Source: Dasypus novemcinctus
Taxonomy: Eukaryota > Chordata > Mammalia > Cingulata > Dasypodidae
Assembly: GCF_030445035.2 (NCBI RefSeq)
Contig: NC_080699.1
Span: 8,184,001 to 8,248,000, forward strand
Reading direction: 5' to 3'
DNA length: 64,000 nt
Part shown: one piece after another, positions 35,676 to 59,438 of the stretch
How the letters are laid out: every line of letters begins with the position of its first letter
Numbering within the stretch: the first letter of the stretch is position 1
The notes under the pieces: generated by a model
Told to the model about the DNA's origin: nothing
Seen by the model: the letters and a program-made list of their open reading frames with translations, nothing else
Database searches by the model: none
Program-made: the position numbers and the translations under genes

Positions 35676-36900
35676 AAAGTAAGTCATCATTTATACAGGG
35701 CAAACTATGACATTGGGAACAGGTCCATATTAAAGGGTATTTCTTTGTGAGTTTCTCCACGAGCATTTGCTCAAGGTTGGCCTAATCGTATTTTATTTGT
35801 AAGATACCATAAAGTTGCCAACAGACTAGGAAATTCCCAGCACTTACGCTGATAAATCAGAACAGCATGTTCCCTCTTTCAGATGTCACTTTCACTTTTA
35901 CTTCTAGATTCCTGGGTAGTATCTGTATATATTTCTTTGTTTAAAAATGTAAAAACTTACAGTGAAATAGCATTCAGCTGGAACTAAAGTTGCTACTGCA
36001 TTATTATTATTATTATGTGAAATTGCTTCCAAAAAATCTTTTTATCATAATTACTCTCAAGGGAAAACTACTTTTAAGCTGATTATTAAGTAATAGGATA
36101 CTGGGAACACACTACTGTTAGGAGTTATCAACGTTCCAGGCCAGGAATGGGGTGAAAGAGCCTTTCACCCAAATATCTCTCGAGGCAAAACACATCCCCA
36201 GGAGGTAGAGGTGCCTGGGCACGCCCGAGCATTGCCTGGAGATGGTCTGGCTGAAGTGGAGCCATTGTTGGCACCTGCCTCAGCCCTGCGGGGATAGTTC
36301 TTCCTGGTGGGAGGCAGGAGCCCCCTTCCACTCTACCCCAGGGGGCTGTGTGTAGACCAGCCTCGGCTGAGGACTGAGACCCGCTGGCCATGGAGGACCA
36401 ATGCCCGGCAGTGCAGCTACCTTCCTCTGTCCCTTTTCCATGTGGGTAAGCAGTGCTCCGCCCCGTGTCCTTGTGAGTCCTGCTTTTGCTGACAATGCGG
36501 CCCCTAGGGAGGGGACTAGGTGGGGACCCCAGAGCTGCTGTTCCTGATGGCACTTTGCTACAACCCATAGGTGAGATTCCCCCGCGGAGGTGGTACTAGG
36601 TGTCTCTCTCCGGACTGGAAGATGGTAATGGTTATGAGTGTCTACCTTGACATTTTCCTTAAGCTTTTCCTTGATTATTTCTGCCTCTAAAAGAGTATTT
36701 GGAGAGAAAATATATTTGTGGAAGGAAAAATAGAGTTTTATATGAAACATTTGGGACAGACAATGGGTCTGAGGGAAAATGCAAGGTATGTTGTCCTATT
36801 AACAACTTGGGTGAGGATCAGAATTAGGAGCCCACGTCTTAGAGACTGGGTCCATTTCTGTCAATGAATGAACCAAGATTTATTGAGCACTATTCTAGAT
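35676..36900. other. Intergenic, no gene recognised
   Basis: A short ATT repeat lies at about 35999-36016. 36120-36600 is GC-rich with overlapping frames on both strands and no known domain. L2-like words occur at 36865-36900. Confidence 0.45.
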
Positions 36901-36904
36901 TCCT

Positions 36905-37290
36905 GGCCATTAGAGCAAACACCATGCAATGGGTTGGTTAAAACACCAGGAATTATTGGCTCATGGTTTTGAGGCTAAGAGAAGTTCAAAATCAAGGCGT
37001 CATCACGGTGATGCTTTCTCCCAAAAGACGGTGGCGCTCGGGGGCTGGCTGCTGGCGGTCCTTGCTCCTTGGCTTTTCCGTCACGTGGCAACGCACATGG
37101 CGGTGTCTTCTCTCTCTTCCACTGACTTCCAGCTTCTGGCTGATCCCTCTACACCTTTCTCTCCATGTGCCTGAAAATTTCAGTTTTCCTATAAAGGCCT
37201 TCAGTAATGGGATTAAGAGCCGTCCTGATTCAGTTGAGCCACACTTTAACTGATGCAACCTCATCAAAAGCGTTTCTCCCCATGCACAGG
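36905..37290 (-). mobile_element. MaLR-like LTR remnant, inverted
   Basis: Inverted features include 'attattggctcatggttttgaggc', 'tggctgatccctctacacc', 'taatgggattaagagccg' and 'taactgatgcaacctcatcaaaag'. This order matches MaLR-type LTRs read backwards. Family not assigned. Confidence 0.5.
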
Positions 37291-37309
37291 AACATATGGG
37301 GTACATAGC

Positions 37310-37430
37310 TCTAGGCCAGTATAAATACCTACTATGTGTAGGCACCCCGCTAGTATTAGAATAATGTGGTGAACAAAATATATATCGTCCCTGTCCCTAC
37401 TGAACTTAGAATTTATCCAGGAAAACAATT
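37310..37430 (+). mobile_element. L2-type LINE fragment
   Basis: 'aatacctactatgtgtaggcaccccgctag' and 'gtccctgtccctactgaactt' match the L2 phrase order. Confidence 0.5.
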
Positions 37431-39300
37431 ACTTTTAAAAATCAGCAACTAGTGTTTCAAAATGTTGCGCTGGTGGTCTGCTCCAGCTGGTCCAGGGCTG
37501 ATCACGGCTGTCAGTGCCAGGGATGCTTAGGGCTGGATCTTTAAGTTGAGTTAAGTGTTCTCTTGGGTGTTTACAAAGATTTTCCAGTGGATAGGCGGGA
37601 ATCCAGATAGCTGATAGGGAATTAAACAGCCTGACTGTCAATTTCCATATGTAGTTTTTTTCAAAACTAACCTGCTAGGAAACAAGGGCTGTCAGGTGGC
37701 CAGGCTGGTTCTCTTCTCTCTTCTCGCCTCCTTTTTCACAATGGTGCCTCTCTCTTCTTACTGAAAACAAGCTCACCTCTCACCTACCCTGAGGCTTAAT
37801 ATGGTGCGTTGTCCCTGGGTGGAGAGACCTCTTGGGCCATTCAGAATATGTGCTGATACTGAGAAAATGAATGATACTAATGTCTGAGTACAGATTTGCC
37901 AGATAAAGAATAGGAAACCCAGTTAAATTTTAATTTCAGATAATCAACAACTTTTTTTTAAAGTATAAGAATGTCCCAAATAAATGCTCTAATAGTTCTC
38001 CCAGGCCTATCTACTTATTTATGTGACAAGGGTTTTTCAACATTTATAATCTATAGAAATGGAAAAATGGAACAGAATCTATGCTGAACCCTGTATTTAT
38101 CAACACAGACTTGAACACATTGTTTGAAGTATAAGCTGCAACCTCCATCAAAATTGAATTTGTAATACAATTTTACATTTTAATTTTAGTAATCATCATT
38201 TATATTAACATTGTTCTGAACAATGATGTACTAAAAGTACTAGAAATAATATCAAGGATATTGCAAGAAGGAATTTATACTTAGAGCCTTATGATCACAG
38301 GGAAAAATTAAATTTCAATTTATAAGCATACCTGTTTTATAGATACACGACAGTGATCATAAAAGATATTCAGTGTGAAGCACATTAAACTTCTGTGGGG
38401 GAAGCAGAATGTTCAAAAAGTGATGATGCAATATTTCCAATGCTTAAAGAAGAGCTGATTCACCGCTTAAAGGATGACAGTGGGTGTCAAGTGGAAAGGT
38501 CATTTGAGTCCATTAAATACATTTAATGGCACAACTGTATCAGTTTTATTCTAAAATGTCTGTGTTACCATTTTTCAGATCCCTTGCAACCATGACAACT
38601 TAAATTACTTTTTAATATTAGGTTAAAAATACGTGAGGGAATAGAGAGTTTTTTAAAATTCTTTTGCTGGGCACATAATCAAAAATGTGTAAAGACCACA
38701 AAATGTTTTAGATAATCTCAAGGGTCAGTTGAAAATGGCTTAGAAGCTCTTGAACTGAGCAGATTCAGGAGTGGATTGAACTCTTGACCTGATAGCTGCA
38801 CTTGATCCTTCTGAGCTAGTCCTAACTGGAACCCTAGCTCTCACCAGCAGCCGGCCCCACCCACGGGAAGACGCCTCGGCTCGGCTGGGTTTTGCAGCGC
38901 AGGAACTGGGGCCTTCTGGTTTCCAAGCTGAATATGGCTCTACTTGTGGTTCATAACCGTCCCTGGACCTTAGACCAGGAGACAGGACGAGCCCGACGAG
39001 CGCCCTCCTGACCGTCTGTTACCCCGGCATGCGCGGCTGTTTAGAGATTTCTGCTTAAATTGGCAGTTTAGACGGGGAACACCGAGGAAAAGGTGGAAGA
39101 GCAAACTCAAAAACGTCCGGATTTACATGAAAATGTCCTGTAACTTAGAGGCCTGCCCCGCAAACAAAAGACCAAAAAGGAAGAATTTTTTTTAGATCCA
39201 AGTCCACCCTATTCATAAAAACAACCAACCAACCAATCCAACAAACAAAAAACTAGGAAACAAATTTTTTTTTTTACTAGGGAACTAATAAGGTAACACC
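37431..39300. other. Region upstream of BIRC3; one DNA-transposon scrap
   Basis: 37880-37990 ('ttgccagataaagaataggaaacccagttaaa...') resembles a palindromic MER-type DNA element. The remainder looks unique. GC content rises from about 38820 towards the promoter. Distal regulatory elements of BIRC3 could lie here, but none can be called from sequence alone. Confidence 0.4.
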
Positions 39301-39508
39301 AATCTTTCAAACAGTGAGAAGGGGGCGAGGCAGAGCTTGTGCCGTCCACCTGCCTCCCCAGCCGCTCGGTGCCACGCGTACCTTATTTTCTGGATTAGAG
39401 GGGCACCTAAAACACTCGGAGAGCGCCCCACGGCCCCGGCAGGGGCTCCTCCCGCGGGGTCCGCCGGCGCCGGGCCGGGGCGCGACGCCCGCAGCCGCCT
39501 CCCCGCCT

Positions 39509-39552
39509 GGAAGTCCCCGCGCCCGGAGTTCCCCGCGCGCCGGGAAAGCCCC
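39509..39552. promoter_or_regulatory. BIRC3: Cluster of three NF-kB-like sites
   Basis: Three sequences fit the kB consensus GGRNNNYYCC within 44 bp: GGAAGTCCCC (39509-39518), GGAGTTCCCC (39525-39534) and GGAAAGCCCC (39543-39552). They lie about 20-60 bp upstream of a TATA-like TTAAA. BIRC3 is a well-known NF-kB target in human and mouse, with kB sites close to its start, so this cluster is the probable inducible element. Binding is inferred, not shown. Confidence 0.75.
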
Positions 39553-39570
39553 GCGCCCGCGCCCGCGCCC

Positions 39571-39576
39571 TTAAAG
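39571..39576 (+). promoter_or_regulatory. BIRC3: TATA-like box
   Basis: TTAAAG is the only AT-rich word in the GC-rich core promoter. It lies about 19 bp downstream of the last kB site and about 46 bp upstream of the exon 1 donor. It would place transcription start near 39600. Confidence 0.5.
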
Positions 39577-39597
39577 CGCCCGCGCGCGGCGGGCGGC

Positions 39598-39622
39598 CAC
39601 CTCGGGCAGCAGGCGCGGCGCG
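39598..39622 (+). other. BIRC3: Inferred non-coding exon 1 of BIRC3
   Basis: A strong donor, GCG|GTGAGT, has its GT at 39623-39624. If transcription starts about 25-30 bp after the TTAAA, exon 1 is short and untranslated. The 5' end is a guess; alternative starts upstream in the CpG island are likely. Confidence 0.45.
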
Positions 39623-42600
39623 GTGAGTCCTCCGCCCGGGGGCGCGGGGCGCGCGGGGGCGCGGGGCAGGCCGCGGGGCAGGCGGCGGGGGGCCCCGAGC
39701 TCGCGCCGCTTCGGGGGTGGCGGTGGAACGCGGCTTGGCCTCGGGCTCGTGGGGCTGCCGAGAGGGGTCGCCGGGGCTGCCGAGGCGCCGGGAGCTTCCG
39801 CACAGCCTGGGGCACGGCGGGGACCCCAGGTCTAACGGACGAAGGGGGCCACGGGCCCCGAGCCGCGGCAGAGGGACGGTGTCTGGGTCGGCGTGAGGGT
39901 CAGTGGGGGGCTTAGGCTGGTAACCTGCCGGGGTCCTGGCCTGATGCTAACGTAGCTGAGAGCAACGGGAACTCTATTACTTATTGCTAATACTAAGTGG
40001 TGCTAACACATAGTAATATGTGCTGGCTCCAGCTCTGAAGACCTCACACTATTTTTCACAATTTTAAGAAGCAGGAACCAGTGTTTATCTCCATTTGCCA
40101 ATGAGGAAATGGACGCTTATGGCGGGGGGACTGGTGGGTGCTGTGCGCCTCCAAAGGCTGATGTTCACCCCTCCAGGAGCACACTTTGCAGTCACTGACT
40201 TAAGAACGAGGCGCTGTTTTCCTGCGCTGTCAAGGTTGCTAGCCTTCCCTTCACCAGAAAGTCTTAACGTCTACACTACCTGCCAGCTACTGTGGGTGCC
40301 TGGGGCTGCCCAGAGGTGTGACAAAAGCAGTTCCTTGTCTGAGGGAGCTCTCAGCCTAAAGGGGGTAAAAGAGAAGGCACACTTGCCCTCAGGTGTCAGG
40401 GGATGCCTGTGTTGAGTGCCCAAGAAGACGGGGACACCTGACAGTCCTGAGACGAGGCCGTTGCCCACCAGGAGAGGCTGAGAAGAGAAGGGGCTGAGGA
40501 CCTGGGCCAATCTGAGAAGGAAGCACTGGAAAGGAAAGGGGGTTCTGAGGCTGGTAGCAGAGAAAGCAAGGGAGGAGAACATTTCTAAGGAGTGGGCTCC
40601 AGTGTCAGGCACAAACGTTTCCAAGGGTTTAGGCAAAAACGCTTTCGTGCCTTAATATGGAGTAGCCCCAGATGGTGCTGGCTAAAGTGGACTGTAATGG
40701 CTTAAGGGACAAACAGGACAGTAGAGGCACCAACCACAGACGTCTTCAGTTTGCTTGGCTGTGAAGGGAGGGTGAGATACAGGGTATTGGCTAGAGTGGA
40801 AACTGGAGTTGAAGGAGGAATTTTTGTTCTCATTTTAAAGCTAAAACATACACACAATTGTTATGGTGTGAGAAGAGCCAGTAGAGTCTGAGTGAGGAGG
40901 ATGAAGGGGATGGAGTGAAGAGCAAGATTTCTGAGGCAGTGGGAGAGGACAGGATCCCTTAAAGGGACAAGGATCCTTACTGAGGAGCAAGTGGTTCGTA
41001 TGCCAAAGATATGGGCATGAGATTGTGAACGGAACGGCTCAATGACGTTCTTTGTAAAGAGGAAGGCAAAGCCACTGGCTGAACGTGAGATGGGGAAGTG
41101 AGAAATCTGAGGAAGGCGTTGATGGCTTAGACTAGTTGCAAAAGAACAGGGCAGGGTAGCTGATTAGGGCAAAGGAGAATTGCTGAGGAAAGGTGAGGGG
41201 CCAGCCCAGGTGGAGTCCGAGGCGGTGCAGGTGCAACTCTGCAGGGGGTGGATCTTATCCAGCTGCATTTGGAAGCCGAAGTCTTAGAAATGGTTAAGAT
41301 AGAAGGTTGGATTGATACAGGGTTGGCATCTTCACGTATTTTTTTCAGTATATTTATTATGTATTTGTTGCCTACTATTTCCACAAATGCACACCTTGTT
41401 TCCACATCAAAGCCTTTTTAGGGTAAGAATAAGAGGCTTGTGAACGCAAATGCATACATAGGCCAGGCAGGTGATATAAATGAGCAAAACTGTGTGTCTC
41501 TTTTCAACAAAAGCACTTTATGTAGTTAACATGTAGGGATAGTCTCCGAAGAAAGGTGGTTCTCAGTTTTTCAAAACCTGTGTCTCTCTTGGCCTATCAC
41601 TCATTTTTGCTATTCTTCATAGACAGATATTAGAACAATTTCACTTCTCTTAATTCTACTGTAATAAAAACAATAGTCCAGCTCAGTGGTAAATGGCAAC
41701 TGAGTCTCAATATTAGGGAGTCAAAATACAGTGAGAAACTGTAGGGCATGTGCCCTGACTGTGGGGTCCAGCCACAGCTTGACTCTAGCTGATAGCTACC
41801 AGGCAGCTGTGCGGGCCCCATGTTGCCAGAGCTGATTTTTAAAAAGAAGCCTGAAACCCGGAATTTTATGGGAAACTTTTTACGTTTAAAAATTAAAATA
41901 TTTAAAAACTTATTTGGAAAACTGGTGAGATTCAGATTAGACATGTAGATTAATTAACAGCATTGTATCAATTAGTTAACTACTGTTTTTAGCACTGTAC
42001 TGTGGTTATGGAACAATTCACCACTTTGGGGAAGCTGGGTAGGGTTGTGCAGGAACTTCGTGTTAAGTTTTCTCTAAGTCGAAAGTAGTTTCAAAATAAA
42101 AAGTTAAAAAAATGAGTAAAATACTGTTGTCCAATTCTATGCAAGCCAGACATACCTCTACTGGCCACTAGTTTGGGACCTTGGTTTTTTCTGGCATTTC
42201 TTGTCCTCTATAGTTCATAGAATAGCGCCTTGTACTTGGTAGACAAATAGTAGATACTAGTGCTCTATTTTGAAGAGAATGTTACCAAAAAAATCGTGTT
42301 ATTACATTTGTGAATTGACTTTGTGAATTACTTGACTTTTAAAACTTTTTTTTTTAAACAGGTTTTACAGAAGAAGAGAATTGTTCTACTGCTATTTTTT
42401 TTTTTTTCCAGTTTCTTCTATAACTCAAAACATCTCAAAATGGAGGCCTAAAATTCTTAAAAGGGACTTAGTCTAATCTCCGGGAGGTAGTTTTGTGCAT
42501 GAATTTTTTAAAAAATTAAGTAGTTAATTGGATTTTTTGGTTTCCAAAGAATGTTAATGTTTTAAAACATGGGTTATATATGAAGCATAACTATAAAGCA

Positions 42601-44508
42601 ATGTTTGATTTTGAATTTGACTTGTGGAGGTGAAGGAGAAATGACTGTAGCTGGGGCATACTGTTGACATTCTTTTCAAAGTTGGGTAGGCAGTCTTCCA
42701 CTGGCTGCAGTGTAGAATAGAAAAAAAAATCTGTGTTTGGCAAAGATTGGAAAATGAGTGACAGATATCTAGAACAAAGAGTTAATATGAACCATCTGTT
42801 AAATTAGACAAATATGCAAATGAGGGCTCTGACATGTTAAAAGACTTCTAGGATGACAAAGAAATGTCAAGTGCAAAACTTTTTGATAGATAGAAGATGG
42901 AAAGATAAATGTGATAGTTGAAGAAATTACCCAGTCACAAGAGCATTGATATAAATTCTGTTTGTTCAAATCTCTGAGATTGATAAGTATGAGAAGGAAG
43001 GCTAGACAGATGGTCACATATTGGTAAGTGAACAAGCTTTACCAGAAGAGTTTACACAAAGACAATGATGATACAAAGGTGTTTTACCACAATGTGAAAT
43101 TTCTGACTAATTAAAGAAATAAAAAAGTTAGACACAGTAATTCCCCTTTGACAGAATAACTGGTAATGAGATAAGATGTTTCTCCTGCCACCTGGAAACA
43201 AAGTATTGGAATCTGCAGTAGAAAACCCCAACATCTGTGCGAGCCAGCAAACCATGCTTGCAAAATCCTTGGTGGAAAAGCATGCAGTTTATTGGTTATC
43301 ATTGGTTTTGCTGAAGTACCTATTTACTAATGCAAGGTAATTATAACTGGAAATTCTGAATTTTGAGAAGGTCTCTGCTGCTGAAAAGAAATGGATTGTT
43401 GAAAAGCAAATTTTTTATTTATTACTTTTTGTCATGATAAATACTGGGTTCAAAGTTTTACTATTCATGAAGTAATTTCTAACCAAAACCAAATTTGCAC
43501 AATTTGATTACCTTTCTTTATGAGCCTGATGATTCAGCACTCTGTGACCTTTGACAGTTTTAAAAAATAAATCTACAATCCGTGTAGACTATTTGATGGT
43601 AGCACTGAAGACAATTAGAAAAGCAAAGTTCAAAAATGTCCATGGTTGACATTGTGCAATGTCTATAGTTTGGGCAGGAGATATAAGTGAGTAAGTCTAC
43701 CACATTAGCTATTTGAAGGGACAAAAATAAAAAATCTTTAAAAGGCTCATTATTTCAAAGCCCCATCTAAATTATCTTAAGAAACATGAAAAAATTATTT
43801 TTCTGACCAAGAGAACATTATATCATGATTTTTTTCAAAATAATGTGAATATAGTACTAAACTTAATTTTATTTATTGCTTGTTGTAAAATCTCCATTTG
43901 CAGCACCTGTTGTCTATATGATTATGAAATATTTTTCCAGTGTAGCCAGGTATACCAGTAGAATGAAAAACAAAACAGTTGACTTGCTTCAACAGCATGA
44001 TGCTAGATCCAAAACTTATTGAGCAAAATACATTAGTCTCTGATGAATTATTTAAAATAGAATTTTAAATTTGCCAAGATCTAATGGTATCATGAGGACT
44101 AAACAGCCAAGTTCGTTATATATGAGGAAGTAGTTATTATTTAATAAATCCTGAAGCAAGGTTTTAAAATATTTTAGCTAGCTTAGATTGTTCTATTTTC
44201 CTATTAAAAGGATTGAAGAAAGAGAAATTTGGGATACACCATATTTCATTGAATCTAAGGTATCAATTTAAGACACTATTATTTTATGTGCCTCTAAGAA
44301 ATAAAAATGCTAATTAAAATGTCATTAATTTTAAGATGCTGCCCACTAATAGGAATATTAGAATGTCTTAGAAGCAATGAAATATGGTAATGTATTATTT
44401 CCTCTTTTGAAGTAGGTCTTGGGCTTTTTTTTTTTTTTTTTTGCTGGCTACCAAGTTTTACAACCCACAAAAAGCAAAATAAACATAACTTTTATATTTT
44501 TGCTATAG
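39623..44508 (+). other. BIRC3: BIRC3 intron 1
   Basis: 4.9 kb. Contents: the end of the CpG island, a MIR-like scrap near 40090-40120, L2-like text in 40400-41250, an old L1 3' end at 41940-42115, and AT-rich unique sequence from 42120 to 44400. A T run lies at 44427-44444. The inferred acceptor is tttgctatag at 44499-44508, with the branch-like word cataact at 44483-44489. Confidence 0.5.
41940..42115 (+). mobile_element. Old L1 3' end in intron 1
   Basis: 'gtactgtggttatggaac', 'ggggaagctgggtaggg' and 'gtttcaaaataaaaagtt' match the 3' terminus of old (L1M-type) elements. Confidence 0.7.
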
Positions 44509-44974
44509 AACATTTGTGGAGCTGAGCTTTCCATTATTAAATGAAGCTGGTTACATGAGTCAGATATTTTGTCTTCAGGCTGGCTGGATGCCCCGGAAGC
44601 ATTCTGACAGCCTGGAGAAGCTGACCTACCTGTGAGGTGCTTGGCACTAACTGGTATCCTGATGACCTAAAACACTCCACCCTTCTACAAAGTGTTTTAA
44701 TCTTCATCACAAATTACTATGTAGCATCATGTTTACATGTGTATACATATGTATAAAGATTATACAAAGGTACAGTTGTGCGTAATTGTCCCTTTAAGGA
44801 TATAAGTAGAGGATTTAGAATCTTGCCATGCTGAAACCCTAAATTCATAGAAGTGAAAGAATGATTTCATTCCAGGCATTCAGCCAAGTACTAAAATGAA
44901 TAAAATCAAAAGCCATGCACAAAACTACCTCCCTAGAGAAAGGCTAGTCCCTTTTCCTCCCTATCCATTTCACC
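44509..44974 (+). other. BIRC3: 5' UTR part of BIRC3 exon 2
   Basis: Inferred from the acceptor at 44507-44508 to the ATG. It contains upstream ATGs. One at 44541 gives a 5-codon frame (stop at 44556-44558). One at 44555 gives a 26-codon frame (stop at 44633-44635) that overlaps it. More follow in AT-rich text. An alternative acceptor at about 44455 (ctaccaag) is possible. Confidence 0.5.
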
Positions 44975-56651
<11,677 letters not shown>

Positions 56652-56799
56652 AGATCCAAACCTTTGTCCAAACATTTAGAATGAATGAATTAAAATGTAT
56701 TATATTTTTAACTCTTACATTGATTTGGTTTTCTTTTAAAATTGTATTTACAACTTTGAAAATTTTGTTTTATATCAATATAATAAACAAACATAGAAG

Positions 56800-56985
56800 A
56801 GCACAAATCTGGTGCCAAATTACCTTGGTTTGATTTTGCTAGTTCTATGTCCTTTGTCAAGTTGCTTGCCTCTTTGTACCTCAGTTTTCTTATCTGTAAA
56901 ATGAGGCTACTAATACCTACCTCAAAGGGCTGTTGTGAGGATAAAATGAGTTAATATATGTAAAGTACATAACAGTGCTTTAGAT
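56800..56985 (+). mobile_element. MIR SINE in the 3' UTR
   Basis: Strong MIR core: 'cctcagttttcttatctgtaaaatgaggc', 'cctcaaagggctgttgtgaggataaaatgag', then 'gtaaagtacataacagtgc'. Confidence 0.88.
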
Positions 56986-57268
56986 ACTAAGAGAATCATC
57001 TTGTAAACAAAAAAAAGGGATAACACTACAAATACAATATTAAATAAAAATTTCAGCATTACTGAAATTTTAAGTAAAGTAAAATCTAAGATTTTTGAAT
57101 GAACCTTTCAGAATTTTAAATATTTATAATACAGAGCTGTGTTAAGAACCAAGAACACAGATTCCTGTCTTTTCAACCAGTTTCTTATATATTGGGCTTG
57201 ATATTTGTTGAATGGCTTTTCAGTGACATGATGTAACACTTTTTGAAAAGAATTCTGTAAGACAATTT

Positions 57269-57282
57269 AATAAAGTAATAAA
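57269..57282 (+). terminator. BIRC3: Poly(A) signals of BIRC3
   Basis: Two AATAAA words, at 57269-57274 and 57277-57282, followed by a GT/T-rich stretch (tgttgctcttattatctttatttctg), as expected for a cleavage site near 57300. Confidence 0.65.
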
Positions 57283-57300
57283 AATCACTGTTGCTCTTAT

Positions 57301-58655
57301 TATCTTTATTTCTGTGGTATCTGATAATTTAACCATGTCCATGCTCCTTCCATGCCTCCTTTAAGACTGTGGAACTAGTTTATTTCTTGTTCCTCAAAAT
57401 GTCTAGCTCCTAAATCTTTATCCTGTGTTTCTTATAGAGATATTAGGGCTTTAAGCCCAGAATTAAAACTACAGTATTTTGAGAACACAAGAAAAGACAA
57501 GTTATTTAAGTAAGTCCTAGGTGCCAGGTAGAGTTCAAAACAGAAAGATTAGGGACTAATTGAGGGGGAGAGAACCAGCTCTTTATTCTGAGGCTGGGAT
57601 GCATTCCTTGAGATGCAACTTGCCTCTATGCTAAAAGTCTTAGATGGCTAGCCACATGCTATCTAGCATCCTACTGAGGTGCTAGGCTGACTTAAGTTAT
57701 AAGTACTGCTTAGGTATTTTCTAACTCGCTACAGGATAAATACTGAGATAGTAACATAACTTTTTGCAATATCTATTTTGTATCTGATTCAATTGCATAC
57801 TGCATTAATATTTGTACTTTGCCATTTCCACTGTGAAACTTGTTAATTTCTCAATTTGGTGAAAGATAGCTAATGTTAACTGGCAAGTACTTAGTATTTA
57901 TTCAAATGTTTTGACATTTCCTTAAGTGTTGTTCAACTGAATTTTTGTTTCGGAAAAAATCTGGTCACTGTAGATAATAATGGTGACTCCAAATGCTGAC
58001 AGTCACCCTTTTGGGTTCTTGTATCCATGAACTCATCTGAATGTTTCCCACCCCACAGCCCAACCAATCTGCTCTTCAGTTGCCAAGATTGACAGATGAC
58101 TTAAACATATAAAATAACAGTGTTAGAATTCAGACTCTGAAGCTGGCTTAATTTCACACTTAGTCATGCTCAATATAGCTTCCATCTACTCTCTCTATTC
58201 ACTTCCTTATATACTTCATACTATGAGACCTCCAATTAGCATTAAGTTCCTTTGCAGTCACAGGCAATATCATTTAACCATCTTCACTGCCTTTTGGTTT
58301 CTTGCACAGGGTAAACAGCATGGGTGTTTACTGAGTAAACTACAAGCAAACTATTAGGTGTGGTTTCTAAGGGATTCACTGATTAGAAATAAAGCTAATA
58401 ATACCCTTGAGTCGAAGTACATGAGTGGGATCAGAATTCCTCAGCCTTTTTAAAACTATGCCCATCCTCATGCCTCTACTCTAGAAGATTTAGGAAAGGT
58501 CTAATTTCCAGAGTTTATACTGTGAAAATAATATATTTTCTTCAAATTGCACAATATACCTGGGTTCTTATCAGGTTGTGATATGGCCCTGCAGTCAACC
58601 CCTGTATATCTCTTCAACTTTATTTTGCATAACTCTCTCAACTGTTCACCATAAG
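57301..58655. other. Intergenic between BIRC3 and the expected BIRC2
   Basis: AT-rich unique sequence. No exon, promoter or RNA gene is recognised. Confidence 0.5.
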
Positions 58656-58929
58656 GCAGTCATCCCGGCTTTCTTCAGTACCTAAACATGCCAAGCTCTT
58701 TTCTGCTTCAGAGTCTTTGAATGGAATATTCGTTCATTCACTCTTTCCCTGGAAATTTCTAATCATTCTTCAGGTATCAGCCTGAGTATCACTTTCTCAG
58801 AGAGGCTAATTGTAAATTATATCCCCTTGACTAGTTCTGTAATGGTACCTTTGTTCTTTTTCCATAACACTTATCACAATTTGTATTTAAACATTTAATT
58901 TCATATTCTATTGTCAAACATTTCATGAG

Positions 58930-59037
58930 GTGCTGACTCATGGCAGCACATATACTAAAACTGGAACCATACAAAGAAGATTAGTATGGCCCCTGCGCAA
59001 ACATGACATGCAAATTTGTGAAGCATTGCATATTTTT
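58930..59037 (+). pseudogene. U6 snRNA pseudogene
   Basis: Full-length U6 copy: gtgct at the 5' end, 'ggcagcacatatactaaaa', 'gaagattagtatggcccctgcgcaa', 'atgacatgcaaattt' and the 3' 'catattttt'. It differs from U6 at about ten sites, including the 5' stem, and has no recognisable upstream Pol III promoter. It is joined directly to L1 sequence. Confidence 0.92.
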
Positions 59038-59438
59038 CAGACTTAATAGTGAAAGATGAATGCTTTCACCTAAGATCTTGAACAAATCAAGAATGCTCAC
59101 TCTCCACTTCTATTCAACTTGTACTGGAGGTTCTAGCCAGGATAATTAGGCAAGAAAATGAAATAAAAGGCATCCAGATTAGAAAGAAAGAAGTAAAACT
59201 CTCTCTCTTTGCAGATGACATGATCTTAAATGTAGAAAATTCTAAAAAACTCACTTAAAAGACATTAGGACCAATAAACAAATTCAGCAAGCAATGAGTT
59301 GGAAATACAAGATCAATATACAAGAATCAATTGTAGTTCTATACAATGCAATGACTGAATTGAAAATGAAAAAAAATCTATTTACAATGGCATCAAAAAG
59401 AATAAAAATGGTAATAGAATTGAGTCCAGAAAAAAAAA
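59038..59438 (+). mobile_element. L1 ORF2 segment fused to U6
   Basis: Continues from the U6 T run with the L1 ORF2 reverse-transcriptase region ('acttaatagtgaaagatgaatgc', 'ctctttgcagatgacatgatc'). It stops at an A run (59430-59439) that lies 24 bp after an internal aataaa (59401-59406). The rest of ORF2 and the 3' UTR are absent. The whole U6+L1 unit is flanked by atttcatgag (58920-58929) and attccatgag (59439-59448). Confidence 0.85.

Larger units (their letters stand above)
39310..39860. promoter_or_regulatory. BIRC3: CpG island of BIRC3
   Basis: A sharp rise in G+C and CpG (for example gccggcgccgggccgggg and cgcgcgcggcgggcgg) is seen only here on this scale in the window. It covers the inferred promoter, exon 1 and the start of intron 1. 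Its distance to the ATG (5.1 kb) fits a non-coding first exon. Confidence 0.85.
56652..57300 (+). other. BIRC3: BIRC3 3' UTR
   Basis: AT-rich, including a MIR at about 56800-56985 and an early aataaa near 56781. The 3' limit is inferred from paired poly(A) signals at 57269-57282; cleavage is expected about 15-25 nt later. Confidence 0.6.

Noticed and set aside
58930-59037. Functional U6 snRNA gene
   Set aside because: It has many substitutions, is fused to L1 and flanked by a retrotransposition duplication, and lacks the external promoter elements a U6 gene needs.
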